Of a DNA stretch of 22,221 nt, positions 6,341-14,192 are shown piece after piece. This DNA is from Yinghuangia elevatio (GTDB lineage: Bacteria > Actinomycetota > Actinomycetes > Streptomycetales > Streptomycetaceae). The translations under genes were made by a program, and so were the position numbers. Numbering within the stretch: position 1 is the stretch's first letter; each line of letters starts with the position of its first letter. Where the stretch lies: positions 1 to 22,221 of the forward strand of contig NZ_JBEZFP010000149.1 in NCBI RefSeq assembly GCF_040649515.1. Direction: 5' to 3'. The notes under the pieces are model-generated. The model was not told where the DNA came from and made no database searches. It saw only the letters and a program-made list of their open reading frames with translations.

Positions 6341-7570
6341 ATGCGCATTTACGCGGACCTCTTCCGCGCCCGGTACGCGGCCCGGCTGCTCGGGGGCACC
6401 CTGCTGGGCCGCCTGCCCAACGGCATGGGCGCCCTCGCGATCCTGCTGCTGGCGCGCGAGGACGGGGCCGGGTACGGCGTGGCGGGCACCCTCTCCGCGC
6501 TCTCCGGCCTCGCGACGGCCCTCGGGCAGCCGGCACTCGGCCGTTGGATGGACCGGCGCGGCCAGACGCGCGTTCTGGTCGGCGGTGCCTTCGTGTCGGC
6601 CGCGGGCTTCGCGGCCTTTGCCGTCGTCGGGGTGGATCCGCTGCCGCTGGCCATCCTGGCGGTCCTGGTCGCCGGGTTCGCGACGCCGCCGCTGGAGTCG
6701 GGCCTGCGGGCGCTGTGGCCCGCGGTGCTGCGCCCCGACCAGGTGCACGCCGCGTACGCGCTGGACGCCGCCGCGCAGGAGATCCTCTTCACCGCCGGCC
6801 CGCTGCTGGTCGTGCTGATCGCGGAGACGATGTCGGAGGCCGCGGCCGTGATGGCGACGGGCCTGCTCGGCATCCTCGGCACCCTCGTGGTCGCGACGTG
6901 TCCGCCGTCGCGCGCGTGGCGGCCGGAGTCGCACGCGCGCCATTGGGCGGGGCCGCTGCGTTCGTCCGGTCTGCGTGTGCTGTTCCTCTCGCTGACGCTG
7001 ACCGGGACGGCGCTGGGCGTGCTGAGCGTGGCGGCGGTGGCGTACGCCGACGACCGCGACTCCGGCGTGTGGGCGGGCGTCCTGATGGCGGCCATGTCCA
7101 CCGGCGCGTTCGTGGGCGGTGTGGTGCACGGCGCTCGGCAGTGGGCGCGTCCCGCGCGGGAGCGACTGCCGTGGCTCATGGCGTGTCTGACGGTGGGTTA
7201 CCTGCCGCTCGTGTGGGCGCCGCAGCCGTGGCTGATGATCGTGCTGTCGGTGATCTCGGGTGTGTTCCTGGCGCCGGTGATCGCGTGCACGTTCACGCTG
7301 GTCGACGAACTGGCGCCGCCGGGCACCCTGACCGAGGCTTTCGCGTGGGTGGTGGCGGCCATGGGGACGGGCGCGGCGATCGGCACGGCGGCCGCCGGAT
7401 TCGCCGGTGAAGTCGGCGGCGTTCGCGGTGCGTTCGCGGTCGCGGGCGTCGGCGCCGCGCTCGGGCTGGCGCTGTTGGTCGCGGGACGGGCGACGCTGCG
7501 CCCCCGCGAGATCGACTTCGCGGGAATCACCGCCCGCGAGTTGTCCCGGAACGGCACATCAGCGGCGTAA
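6341..7570 (+). CDS. MFS transporter
   Basis: The 409-aa membrane protein of the major facilitator superfamily has about 12 predicted hydrophobic segments. The loop between segments 2 and 3 has the MFS signature GRWMDRRGQTRVL (about residues 67-79). The N-terminal half contains LLGRLPNGMGALAILLLARE, typical of efflux-type members. The substrate is unknown; export of a small molecule or drug is plausible. ATG 6341 has AGGAAA at 6321-6326, a long spacing of 14 bases, so expression may be weak or the start may differ. It diverges from the LacI-type gene and ends only 9 bases before pafA, whose promoter appears to lie on its last codon. Confidence 0.88.
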   Translation: MRIYADLFRARYAARLLGGTLLGRLPNGMGALAILLLAREDGAGYGVAGTLSALSGLATALGQPALGRWMDRRGQTRVLVGGAFVSAAGFAAFAVVGVDPLPLAILAVLVAGFATPPLESGLRALWPAVLRPDQVHAAYALDAAAQEILFTAGPLLVVLIAETMSEAAAVMATGLLGILGTLVVATCPPSRAWRPESHARHWAGPLRSSGLRVLFLSLTLTGTALGVLSVAAVAYADDRDSGVWAGVLMAAMSTGAFVGGVVHGARQWARPARERLPWLMACLTVGYLPLVWAPQPWLMIVLSVISGVFLAPVIACTFTLVDELAPPGTLTEAFAWVVAAMGTGAAIGTAAAGFAGEVGGVRGAFAVAGVGAALGLALLVAGRATLRPREIDFAGITARELSRNGTSAA

Positions 7571-7573
7571 TGT
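7568..7573 (+). promoter_or_regulatory. candidate -10 element (TAATGT) for leaderless pafA
   Basis: TAATGT overlaps the TAA stop of the transporter gene and ends 6 bases before the pafA ATG. No Shine-Dalgarno sequence is present in the 9-base gap. TTGTCC at 7541-7546 could serve as -35, but the 21-bp spacing is long. Transcription would start at or beside A7580, giving a leaderless pafA message. Confidence 0.55.
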
Positions 7574-7579
7574 TGGTTC

Positions 7580-8941
7580 ATGGACCGCCGAATCTTCGGG
7601 CTTGAGAACGAGTACGGCGTCACCTGCACGTTCCGCGGACAGCGCAGGCTGTCTCCGGACGAGGTGGCGCGGTACCTGTTTCGCAGAGTCGTCTCGTGGG
7701 GCCGAAGCAGCAACGTCTTCCTACGCAATGGGGCAAGGCTGTACCTGGATGTGGGCAGCCACCCCGAGTACGCAACGCCGGAGTGCGACTCCGTGCCCGA
7801 ACTGGTCGTGCACGACAAAGCGGGTGAGCGCATCCTCGAGGGGCTTCTCGTCGACGCCGAGCGGCGTCTGCACGAGGAGGGCATCGCCGGTGACGTCTAC
7901 CTGTTCAAGAACAACACCGACTCCGCGGGGAACTCGTACGGCTGCCACGAGAACTACCTGGTGGCGCGGCACGGCGAGTTCTCCCGGCTGGCGGACATCC
8001 TCATCCCGTTCCTGGTGACCCGTCAAATGCTGTGCGGTGCGGGCAAGGTGCTCCAGACGCCGCGCGGTGCCGTGTACTGCGTGAGTCAGCGGGCCGAGCA
8101 CATCTGGGAGGGCGTCAGTTCGGCGACCACCCGGTCCCGCCCGATAATCAACACCCGCGACGAGCCGCACGCGGACGCCGAGCGGTATCGGCGCCTGCAC
8201 GTGATCGTCGGCGACTCGAACATGGCCGAGCCGACGACGATGCTGAAGGTCGGCGCGACCGACCTGGTGCTGCGGATGATCGAAGCGGGCATGGTCATGC
8301 GTGACCTGACGCTGGAGAACCCGATCCGGGCAATCCGCGAGGTCAGCCACGACATGACGGGCCAGCGCAAGGTGCGCCTGGCCAACGGGCGCGAGGCGTC
8401 CGCGCTGGAGATCCAGCTGGAGTACCTGACGAAGGCGATGGACTTCGCCGACCGCCGGGGCATCCGCACGGGCACCGTGCAGCAGGTGCTGGATCTGTGG
8501 GAGCGCACGCTGACCGCGGTGCAGACCGGGAACCTGGACCTGGTCGGCCGGGAGATCGACTGGGTCATCAAGTACCAGCTGATCGAGCGGTACCGGGCGA
8601 AGCACAACCTGCCGATGGCGTCGCCGCGGGTCGCGCAGATCGACCTCGCGTACCACGACATCCACCGGCGGCGCGGGCTGTACTACCTGATGGAGCGGCG
8701 CGGGCAGGTCGAGCGGATCGGGCAGGACGTCAAGATCTTCGAGGCCAAGTCGGTGCCGCCGCAGACGACCCGGGCGCGGTTGCGCGGCGAGTTCATCAAG
8801 AAGGCGCAGGAGCAGCGGCGCGACTTCACGGTCGACTGGGTGCACCTGAAGCTGAACGACCAGGCGCAGCGCACGGTGTTGTGCAAGGACCCGTTCCGGG
8901 CGGTCGACGACCGGGTGGAGAAGCTGATCGCCAGCATGTGA
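7580..8941 (+). CDS. pafA: PafA, Pup--protein ligase
   Basis: PafA uses ATP to phosphorylate the C-terminal Glu of Pup and joins it to a substrate lysine. The 453-aa protein begins MDRRIFGLENEYGVT, with Glu9 and Glu11 in the metal/nucleotide motif. It has NGARLYLDVGSHPEYATPEC with the catalytic Asp57, FKNNTDSAGNSYGCHENY, PIINTRDEPHADAERYRRLH and the C-terminal TVDWVHLKLNDQAQRTVLCKD motif, and ends VEKLIASM. It lacks the loop insertion that marks Dop, its homologue at 223-1728. The start is fixed by the conserved N-terminus. It is separated from pup-prcBA by the regulator/transporter pair, so it probably has its own promoter. A perfect hairpin follows. Confidence 0.97.
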   Translation: MDRRIFGLENEYGVTCTFRGQRRLSPDEVARYLFRRVVSWGRSSNVFLRNGARLYLDVGSHPEYATPECDSVPELVVHDKAGERILEGLLVDAERRLHEEGIAGDVYLFKNNTDSAGNSYGCHENYLVARHGEFSRLADILIPFLVTRQMLCGAGKVLQTPRGAVYCVSQRAEHIWEGVSSATTRSRPIINTRDEPHADAERYRRLHVIVGDSNMAEPTTMLKVGATDLVLRMIEAGMVMRDLTLENPIRAIREVSHDMTGQRKVRLANGREASALEIQLEYLTKAMDFADRRGIRTGTVQQVLDLWERTLTAVQTGNLDLVGREIDWVIKYQLIERYRAKHNLPMASPRVAQIDLAYHDIHRRRGLYYLMERRGQVERIGQDVKIFEAKSVPPQTTRARLRGEFIKKAQEQRRDFTVDWVHLKLNDQAQRTVLCKDPFRAVDDRVEKLIASM

Positions 8942-8950
8942 CGGCCGGTC

Positions 8951-8983
8951 GGAGGCGCGTACCGCACGGTGGTACGCGCCTCC
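8951..8983 (+). terminator. hairpin terminator after pafA
   Basis: A perfect 13-bp inverted repeat (GGAGGCGCGTACC, 7-base loop, GGTACGCGCCTCC) lies 10 bases after the pafA stop. No T-run follows, as is usual for hairpin terminators in very GC-rich actinomycetes. Confidence 0.7.
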
Positions 8984-9071
8984 GTCGCGTTCCGGTCGGG
9001 CGGGAGGTTACGGACCGGTACGGATCGGCAACAGGCTCCGGTCTTCACGCGATTCCGACCTGGGTTGCCCG

Positions 9072-9077
9072 TAGAGT
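9072..9077 (+). promoter_or_regulatory. candidate -10 element (TAGAGT) for the FKBP lipoprotein gene
   Basis: TAGAGT matches TANNNT and lies 35 bases before the GTG at 9112. A -35 is not clear (TTCACG at 9044-9049 is 22 bp away). It sits between the pafA terminator and the lipoprotein gene. Confidence 0.35.
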
Positions 9078-9111
9078 GTCCGGGTCCTGTCGGCTCTTGC
9101 AGAGGATTACC

Positions 9112-10113
9112 GTGCGCCGTTTCGCCGCGCTGCTTCTTGTCCCCGCCCTGATGCTCGGTGCCGCGGCGTGCGGCGACGACTCGGGTGACAAGAACTCCAG
9201 TTCCAGCCCCAGCCCGTCGTCGACCAAGGAGGCCCGTTTCGCGGGCCTGAGCACCACCGGGGCCGCAACGGGCAATCCGGCGTACGGCCAGGCACCCGAC
9301 ATCAAGGTCCCGGACGTGCCGGCGCCCGCGGGGCTGCAGTCCCAGGTGCTGACCGAGGGCACGGGCCCGGTGGTGACCGGGCAGGACATGGTCAACGCCA
9401 ACTACGAGGGTGTGGCGTGGAGCACCAAGAAGGTCTTCGACAGCTCCTTCGAGCGCGGTGAGCCGACCGAGTTCTACCTCGAAGCGGTCATCAAGGGCTG
9501 GACGCAGGGCCTGACCGGCAAGAAGGTCGGCAGCCGCGTTCTGCTGACCATCCCGGGCGACCTGGGCTACGGCGCCGCGGGCGGCGGCGAGGACATCAAG
9601 TCCAACGAGACGCTGGTGTTCGTCGTCGATATCGTGGGCACGCGCCCGGGCTTCGCCACCGGCGCGCCGGTGGCCCCGAACCCCGACCTGCCGACGGTGA
9701 CGACGGACGGCAACAAGGTCACCAACCTGACGTTCCCGGCGGGCAAGGCCGCGCCGGCCGCCGTGGTGAACCAGAACCTGATCGAGGGCACCGGCGCGCC
9801 GGTCGCCGCGACCGACCAGGTGGAGATGCAGATCGTGCAGTGGCTGTGGGGCGCGCCCGCGGCGTACGGCTCGTCGTGGGCGGGCAGCGGCCCGCAGCCG
9901 CTCCAGCTCGGCGGGCAGGACCAGACGCAGCTGATGACGTCGCTGCAAGAGGGTGTGGTCGGCAAGAAGGTGGGCAGCCGAGTGATGCTGGTGCTGCCGC
10001 CGGACAAGGGCGTGGGTGCGGCGGGTGCCCCGGAGAAGGGCATCCCGGCGGGCTCGACGCTGGTGCTCGTGCTGGACATCGTGAAGTCCGGTCCGGCGCC
10101 CGCGACCTCCTGA
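9112..10113 (+). CDS. lipoprotein with two FKBP-type peptidyl-prolyl isomerase domains
   Basis: This 333-aa exported foldase starts at GTG 9112 with AGAGGA five bases upstream. A short signal peptide MRRFAALLLVPALMLGAAAC gives lipidation at Cys20, followed by a Ser/Pro-rich linker. FKBP domain 1 (about 73-178) keeps the usual pocket residues: Tyr98, Phe109-Asp110, Trp130, Tyr153 and Phe170. Domain 2 (about 218-326) keeps the fold (VVGKKVGSRVMLVLPP) but has Tyr-Gly at the Phe-Asp position, Met at the Trp position and Val at the Tyr position, so it is probably not an active isomerase. It likely helps proteins fold outside the membrane. A separate, cytoplasmic FKBP gene follows; the pair is a regular neighbour of pafA in relatives. 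Confidence 0.9.
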   Translation: MRRFAALLLVPALMLGAAACGDDSGDKNSSSSPSPSSTKEARFAGLSTTGAATGNPAYGQAPDIKVPDVPAPAGLQSQVLTEGTGPVVTGQDMVNANYEGVAWSTKKVFDSSFERGEPTEFYLEAVIKGWTQGLTGKKVGSRVLLTIPGDLGYGAAGGGEDIKSNETLVFVVDIVGTRPGFATGAPVAPNPDLPTVTTDGNKVTNLTFPAGKAAPAAVVNQNLIEGTGAPVAATDQVEMQIVQWLWGAPAAYGSSWAGSGPQPLQLGGQDQTQLMTSLQEGVVGKKVGSRVMLVLPPDKGVGAAGAPEKGIPAGSTLVLVLDIVKSGPAPATS

Positions 10114-10276
10114 TGTCCGTCCGCCGCGCGCGGCCCGGGTTTTCCGGGCCGTTGCGGCGGGGCGAGCCGAACGGCGGTGCCGGGGCTGGAAGAGTGTCCG
10201 GCGGCGGTCGGCGAGGCGCAGTACCGGCGACCGGACCGGACAGCCGACGGCGTACGTCACCCGAGTGCGTCGCACC

Positions 10277-10296
10277 GGACATGCCACATCATGTCC
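10277..10296. promoter_or_regulatory. inverted repeat upstream of the cytoplasmic FKBP gene
   Basis: GGACATG-N6-CATGTCC is a perfect 7-bp inverted repeat 31 bases before the ATG at 10328. Another CATGT follows at 10304-10308. It could be an operator or a small leader hairpin; the function is not known. Confidence 0.4.
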
Positions 10297-10327
10297 GTCA
10301 CACCATGTACCGAGGAGCGGGACCGCG

Positions 10328-10705
10328 ATGAGCAAGAACGAGAAGCCCGAGATCGACTTCCCGGGCGGCGAGCCGCCGGCCGAGCTGGAGATCACGGACA
10401 TCCTGGTCGGCGACGGTGAGGAGGCCAAGGCCGGCCACACCGTGCAGGCCGACTACGTCGGTGTCGCGTTTTCCACCGGCGAGGAGTTCGACGCGAGCTG
10501 GAACCGCGGTCAGCCGCTGGAGTTCCCGCTGGGCGCGGGCCGGGTCATCAAGGGCTGGGACCAGGGGATCGAGGGCATGCGGGTGGGCGGCCGGCGCAAG
10601 CTGGTCATCCCGCCGCACCTGGCGTACGGGCAGCAGAGCCCGAGCCCGCTGATCAAGCCGGGCGAGACGCTGATCTTCGTCGTGGACCTGCGCGGCGTGC
10701 GCTGA
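10328..10705 (+). CDS. FKBP-type peptidyl-prolyl cis-trans isomerase (cytoplasmic)
   Basis: The 125-aa single-domain FKBP speeds cis-trans isomerisation of prolyl bonds. All pocket residues are present: Tyr43, Phe54-Asp55, Trp77 in VIKGWDQG, Tyr100 in HLAYG, and Phe117 in LIFVVDL. There is no signal peptide, so it acts in the cytoplasm. ATG 10328 has GAGGAG 10 bases upstream; an upstream in-frame start at 10265 would add a 21-residue basic segment with no FKBP similarity and no ribosome site. The beginning MSKNEKPEIDFPGG resembles homologues in related genomes as I remember them. It is followed by a hairpin and then a convergent gene. Confidence 0.95.
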   Translation: MSKNEKPEIDFPGGEPPAELEITDILVGDGEEAKAGHTVQADYVGVAFSTGEEFDASWNRGQPLEFPLGAGRVIKGWDQGIEGMRVGGRRKLVIPPHLAYGQQSPSPLIKPGETLIFVVDLRGVR

Positions 10706-10722
10706 CGCCGACTGCGTGAGTC

Positions 10723-10757
10723 GAGGGCGGTGCCTCCGGGAACGGGGCGCCGCCCTC
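10723..10757 (+). terminator. hairpin terminator between FKBP and the convergent DUF3866-type gene
   Basis: The 12-bp stem GAGGGCGGTGCC / GGCGCCGCCCTC (one T-G pair) has an 11-base loop and begins 17 bases after the FKBP stop. It lies between two convergent genes and could stop both. No T-run is present. Confidence 0.6.
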
Positions 10758-10827
10758 GGTCGTCGGTGCCCCGATGCGGCCCGCGCGGCCGCGTGCCGGC
10801 GCTCCGCCGGGCTTCATCCGCCGGGCT

Positions 10828-11952
10828 TCAGGGGCTCGCGGGCGGGGGCAGCAGCGCGGCGGCGTGCCGTCCGGCGGCGGCCGAGGCGACGAAGTGCGCG
10901 TGGTCCTCGTCGAGGCCGCGGCCCATGGTCGACAGCTTGACGGGTGTGGTGCGCAGCGCCTCGTCGAGGCCGTCGACGGGCACCGTGACGACGCGGTGCC
11001 GGGCGCGCAAGGTGGCGACGTCGGCGGCGAGTTGTGAGGCGAGCGGTTCGTCGAGGTCGGGGACGACGACGTCGGCGGCGGCGAGGGCGACGCGGCCGTA
11101 CGCGGTCAGGCTGTGGTGCGAGACGCCCTGGTGGCGTTCGCGGGGGTCGGCGTCGGAGATGCGCAGGGCGGCGACGGCCCGTCCGCCGAGGGCGGCCGCG
11201 GCGTTGACGGCCTCGCCGGCCGCGACGCCGGAGAAGCCCCAGCGCGTGTCCGTGCCGAGGTTGCCGGGCCCCTGGGTGACGACGGCGATGTCGGCGCGCA
11301 GCACCTGGCGGGCGGCGAGCAGGCCGGAGTGCACGGTGACGGCCTCCAGGTCACCGCCCATCGCCTGGCCGGTTGTCACGGTGCCGACGATCCAGTCCGC
11401 GTCGCGGAGGGCGGAGACGGTCATGGAGAACCACGCGGGGAGCGCGCCGCCGTCGGTCATGACGTACGCGATGCGCGCTTCGGGGCGCACGGCGCGCACG
11501 CCCGCACACACGGCGGGCAGCGCGGAGTGCAGGTCGGCGATGACGACGGGCATCGCGTCGAGGTCGTCGGCGTCGCGCAGGACGGCGTGGTGGGGCGAGT
11601 CCTGCTCGTCGACGCCCAGCACGACGGCCTGGAGGGGGGTGTAGCGGCCCTTGACGAGGTGTCCGGGGCCGCGCTCCGGGTCCGCGGGCAGCCGGTCGGG
11701 GATGGCGGTGACCAGGGCGTATCCGCCGGTGCCGAGGCCCATTGTCTGCGCGGTCGTGTTGAGCAGGACGGTGTCGCCGACCTCGGGGCGTCCGACAAGC
11801 TCGGGGTACGCCAGGGCGCGGAACTCCGGCGCGCCGCTTGCCCCGCCCGCCCCGCCGTCGGTGTCACCGTCGACCTGGCGCACCGTCAACTCGACGGCTC
11901 CGCGCCACTCGCGCCGTACCGCCAGAACCTCGCCCCGCCGCCACGTGATCAC
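10828..11952 (-). CDS. DUF3866-family-type conserved protein
   Basis: The 374-aa actinobacterial protein has no function I can state. It looks like the DUF3866 family that often lies beside paf genes; the family name is from memory. It begins with a basic ITWRRGEVLAVRREW segment, has Gly-rich nucleotide-fold-like stretches (VLLNTTAQTMGLGTGGYALV, VVTQGPGNLGTDTRWGFSG) and ends with Ala-rich LLPPPASP. GTG 11952 is chosen over starts further upstream (as far as 12054) because the conserved segment begins there and TAACCT lies 8 bases before it. The upstream extension is Arg/Ala-rich shadow-like sequence. It diverges from pafB across about 170 bases. Confidence 0.8.
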   Translation of the reverse strand: MITWRRGEVLAVRREWRGAVELTVRQVDGDTDGGAGGASGAPEFRALAYPELVGRPEVGDTVLLNTTAQTMGLGTGGYALVTAIPDRLPADPERGPGHLVKGRYTPLQAVVLGVDEQDSPHHAVLRDADDLDAMPVVIADLHSALPAVCAGVRAVRPEARIAYVMTDGGALPAWFSMTVSALRDADWIVGTVTTGQAMGGDLEAVTVHSGLLAARQVLRADIAVVTQGPGNLGTDTRWGFSGVAAGEAVNAAAALGGRAVAALRISDADPRERHQGVSHHSLTAYGRVALAAADVVVPDLDEPLASQLAADVATLRARHRVVTVPVDGLDEALRTTPVKLSTMGRGLDEDHAHFVASAAAGRHAAALLPPPASP

Positions 11953-11960
11953 GGTGGGTG

Positions 11961-11966
11961 AGGTTA
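11961..11966 (-). promoter_or_regulatory. candidate -10 element (TAACCT) for the DUF3866-type gene
   Basis: On the minus strand TAACCT ends 8 bases before the GTG at 11952. With no ribosome-binding sequence in between, a leaderless message is likely. No convincing -35 is seen. Confidence 0.4.
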
Positions 11967-12125
11967 ACGGACCGGCCGCCCCGACGGCGAGTCGCGGTGG
12001 TCGCCGCGACCGGGCGGACGCCGCACGCGCGGACGCGGTACGGTCGGGGCACAACGCGCCGCGCCTCCCCGAGGGAGTGTGCGCGGGCGTCGGATTCGGG
12101 TCAGTGAGCCAAGGGGCGGGAACGG

Positions 12126-13121
12126 ATGGCGATCCCCAAGCAGGAGCGGTTGGTGAGCCTGGTCATGTGCCTGCTCGCCGCGCGCCGGTACGTCACGAAG
12201 GAGGAGCTGCGTACCTCGATCGAGTCGTACCGCCTGTGCACCTCCGACGAGGCGTTCGACCGGATGTTCGAGCGCGACAAGGACGATGTGCGCGAGCTCG
12301 GCTTCACGATCGAGACCGGTGCGAACGACCCGCTGGTGGAGTCCGCGGACGGGTACCGCATCCGCCCTGAGCACAACACGCTGCCGCCGGTCGACCTCGA
12401 CCCCGAGGAGGCCGCGGCCCTCGCGCTGGCGGCCGGGGCATGGCAGCAGTCGTCGCTGTCGGGCGCGGCGACCGGGGCGCTGTACAAGCTGAAGGCGGCG
12501 GGGGTCGAGATCGACACCGCGCCGCTCACGTCGGTCGAACCGCGGGTGGCCGCACGGGAGTCCGCGTTCGGGCCGCTGTTGGAGGCGCTGCGCACGCGGC
12601 GGCCTGTGCAGTTCTCCTACCGGGCGTCGGGTGCCGCGGAGCCGCGGGTGCGCGTCGTCGAGCCGTGGGGGATGAGCTGCTGGCGGGGCCGGTGGTATCT
12701 GGTCGGGTGGGCGCGCGACCGCGAGGAGCAGCGGGTGTTCCGCCTGGAGCGGGTTCTCGACAAGCCGAAGCCACGCATCCTGCGCGAGCAACTGCGCGCT
12801 CCCGTACCGGAGAACGTGGACATTCGCGCGCAGGTGGCGCGGTTCGCGGGCGAGGGCGGCGAGGGCACCGCGCGGATCCGGCTGCGGTCGGGTGCGGGGT
12901 TCCCGCTGCGGGCCCGGGCGACGGCCGTGAAGCCGGTCGACGAGGCTTGGGACGAGCTGGAGTTGCCGTACGGGCACGGCCTGCACAACTGGCTCGCCGA
13001 GTTCGGCGCGGAGGTCGTCGTGGTGGACCCGCCGGACCTGCGTGCCGCCGTCATACGGCAGTTGCGGGCGGCGGCCGGGCTGCCGGCGGGCGCCGATGCG
13101 GTCAATGAGGGGGCGGCATGA
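12126..13121 (+). CDS. pafB: PafB, WYL-domain transcriptional regulator
   Basis: The 331-aa protein has an N-terminal winged-helix region (about 5-80, LVSLVMCLLAARRYVTKEELR and the FERDKDDVRELGF segment), a WYL domain with the name motif Trp190-Tyr191-Leu192 in RGRWYLVGWARD and RVFRLERV, and a C-terminal WCX-type extension. In mycobacteria PafB and PafC together activate DNA-damage genes and sense single-stranded DNA; that role is transferred by family. ATG 12126 has AAGGGGCGGG upstream. Its stop overlaps the pafC start by four bases, so the two are made together. A possible -10 (TACGGT, 12039-12044) lies upstream. I saw no clear TTGTC-AGTG-type target motif in the window. Confidence 0.94.
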   Translation: MAIPKQERLVSLVMCLLAARRYVTKEELRTSIESYRLCTSDEAFDRMFERDKDDVRELGFTIETGANDPLVESADGYRIRPEHNTLPPVDLDPEEAAALALAAGAWQQSSLSGAATGALYKLKAAGVEIDTAPLTSVEPRVAARESAFGPLLEALRTRRPVQFSYRASGAAEPRVRVVEPWGMSCWRGRWYLVGWARDREEQRVFRLERVLDKPKPRILREQLRAPVPENVDIRAQVARFAGEGGEGTARIRLRSGAGFPLRARATAVKPVDEAWDELELPYGHGLHNWLAEFGAEVVVVDPPDLRAAVIRQLRAAAGLPAGADAVNEGAA

Positions 13122-14074
13122 GCAACGCACTGGACGACACGCGTCGGCTTCTCTCGCTCGTCGCGTACCTGCGCGAGCGTCCCGGCACGCGTCTTGAGGA
13201 CGTGGCGCGCGCCTTCGGCCACGACATCGAGGCGATCGAGGCCGACCTCGGCACGCTGCACATGTGCGGCACCAGCTTCATGGCCGACGACCTGCTGGAG
13301 CCGCACGTCGACTCCGACGGCCGCGTGTGGCTCGACAACGCCGACGCTCCGGTGCGGCCGGTACGGCTGGCCCCGCACGAGGCGCTGAGCCTCCTGGTGG
13401 CGCTGCGCGCGCTGGCCGGCCTGTCCGGGCTGCGCGACCGCGACCGCGAGGCGCTGGGCCGCGTCACGGCGAAGCTGGAGGACGCGGCCGGAGAGGCCGC
13501 GCAGGTGGCGGCGCACGTGAGTGTGGAGTTCGAGGCCGAGGAGTCGTCGTTCGCGACGATGGACCGGGCGATCGCCGAGAAGCGGGTGCTGCGGCTGAGT
13601 TACTACGTGCCGCGCCGCGACCAGGTCACCGAGCGGGTCGTCGACCCGGTGCGGCTGCTGCTGGTGGAGGGCCGCCCGTACCTGCTGGCGTGGTGCCGTA
13701 CCGCGGAGGACCGGCGGCTGTTCCGCCTGGACCGGGTGGTGGCGGCCGAGCTGCTGGACGAGGCGTCGGACCCGCCGACGGTGGCGCCGTTCGATCCGGA
13801 CGAGGGCCTCGTGCAGCCGACGCCGGACGACGTCGAGGTGGTGCTCGAACTGGGGCCGGGCGGGCGCTGGGTGCGCGAGTACTACCCGTACGACGCCATT
13901 GCGGAACTCCCGGACGGCGGCCTGCGGTTGACGCTCCGTACCCCCGACACGTCGGTGGTGCGGCGGCTCGCGCTGCGCCTCGGCGGGCACGGCCGCGTGG
14001 TCGCCCCCGCCGAGCTGGCCGACGAGGTCCGCCGGACCGCGTCCGCCGCGCTCGCCGCGTACGCGGACGCCTGA
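13118..14074 (+). CDS. pafC: PafC, WYL-domain transcriptional regulator
   Basis: This is the partner of PafB; in mycobacteria the two form one regulator of the RecA-independent DNA-damage response. The 318-aa protein has an N-terminal winged helix (about 5-75, TRRLLSLVAYLRERPGTRLEDVARAF region), a WYL domain (about 145-210) with VLRLSYYVPRRD, EGRPYLLAWCRTAEDRRLFRLDRV, and a C-terminal extension. At the name motif it has Pro187-Tyr188-Leu189 in place of Trp-Tyr-Leu, which may alter ligand binding. The ATG overlaps the pafB TGA (ATGA), so translational coupling is likely. A GC-rich hairpin follows. Confidence 0.93.
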   Translation: MSNALDDTRRLLSLVAYLRERPGTRLEDVARAFGHDIEAIEADLGTLHMCGTSFMADDLLEPHVDSDGRVWLDNADAPVRPVRLAPHEALSLLVALRALAGLSGLRDRDREALGRVTAKLEDAAGEAAQVAAHVSVEFEAEESSFATMDRAIAEKRVLRLSYYVPRRDQVTERVVDPVRLLLVEGRPYLLAWCRTAEDRRLFRLDRVVAAELLDEASDPPTVAPFDPDEGLVQPTPDDVEVVLELGPGGRWVREYYPYDAIAELPDGGLRLTLRTPDTSVVRRLALRLGGHGRVVAPAELADEVRRTASAALAAYADA

Positions 14075-14080
14075 CGCGGA

Positions 14081-14100
14081 GCGGCCCCGTTGCGGGCCGC
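14081..14100 (+). terminator. short GC hairpin after pafC
   Basis: GCGGCCC-N6-GGGCCGC starts 7 bases after the pafC stop. The 7-bp all-GC stem has no T-run. It may end the pafBC transcript. Confidence 0.45.
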
Positions 14101-14192
14101 CCGTCCTGCACGTGTGTCAACCAAGGTGTGAACCCAAGGTCCGACCAGGTACGCCTCCGTGCGGGGCGTGCGGTAGACGTGAGGAGCGGCCG

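Noticed and set aside
8497..9111. Upstream in-frame extension of the FKBP lipoprotein
   Set aside because: It overlaps pafA and a terminator; the signal peptide and ribosome site place the start at GTG 9112.
8683..10440. 585-codon minus-strand ORF opposite pafA and the FKBP genes
   Set aside because: Opposite real genes; no domain or sensible start.
11953..12054. N-terminal extension of the DUF3866-type protein
   Set aside because: Arg/Ala-rich sequence without family resemblance; the -10-like TAACCT and start of the conserved segment support GTG 11952.
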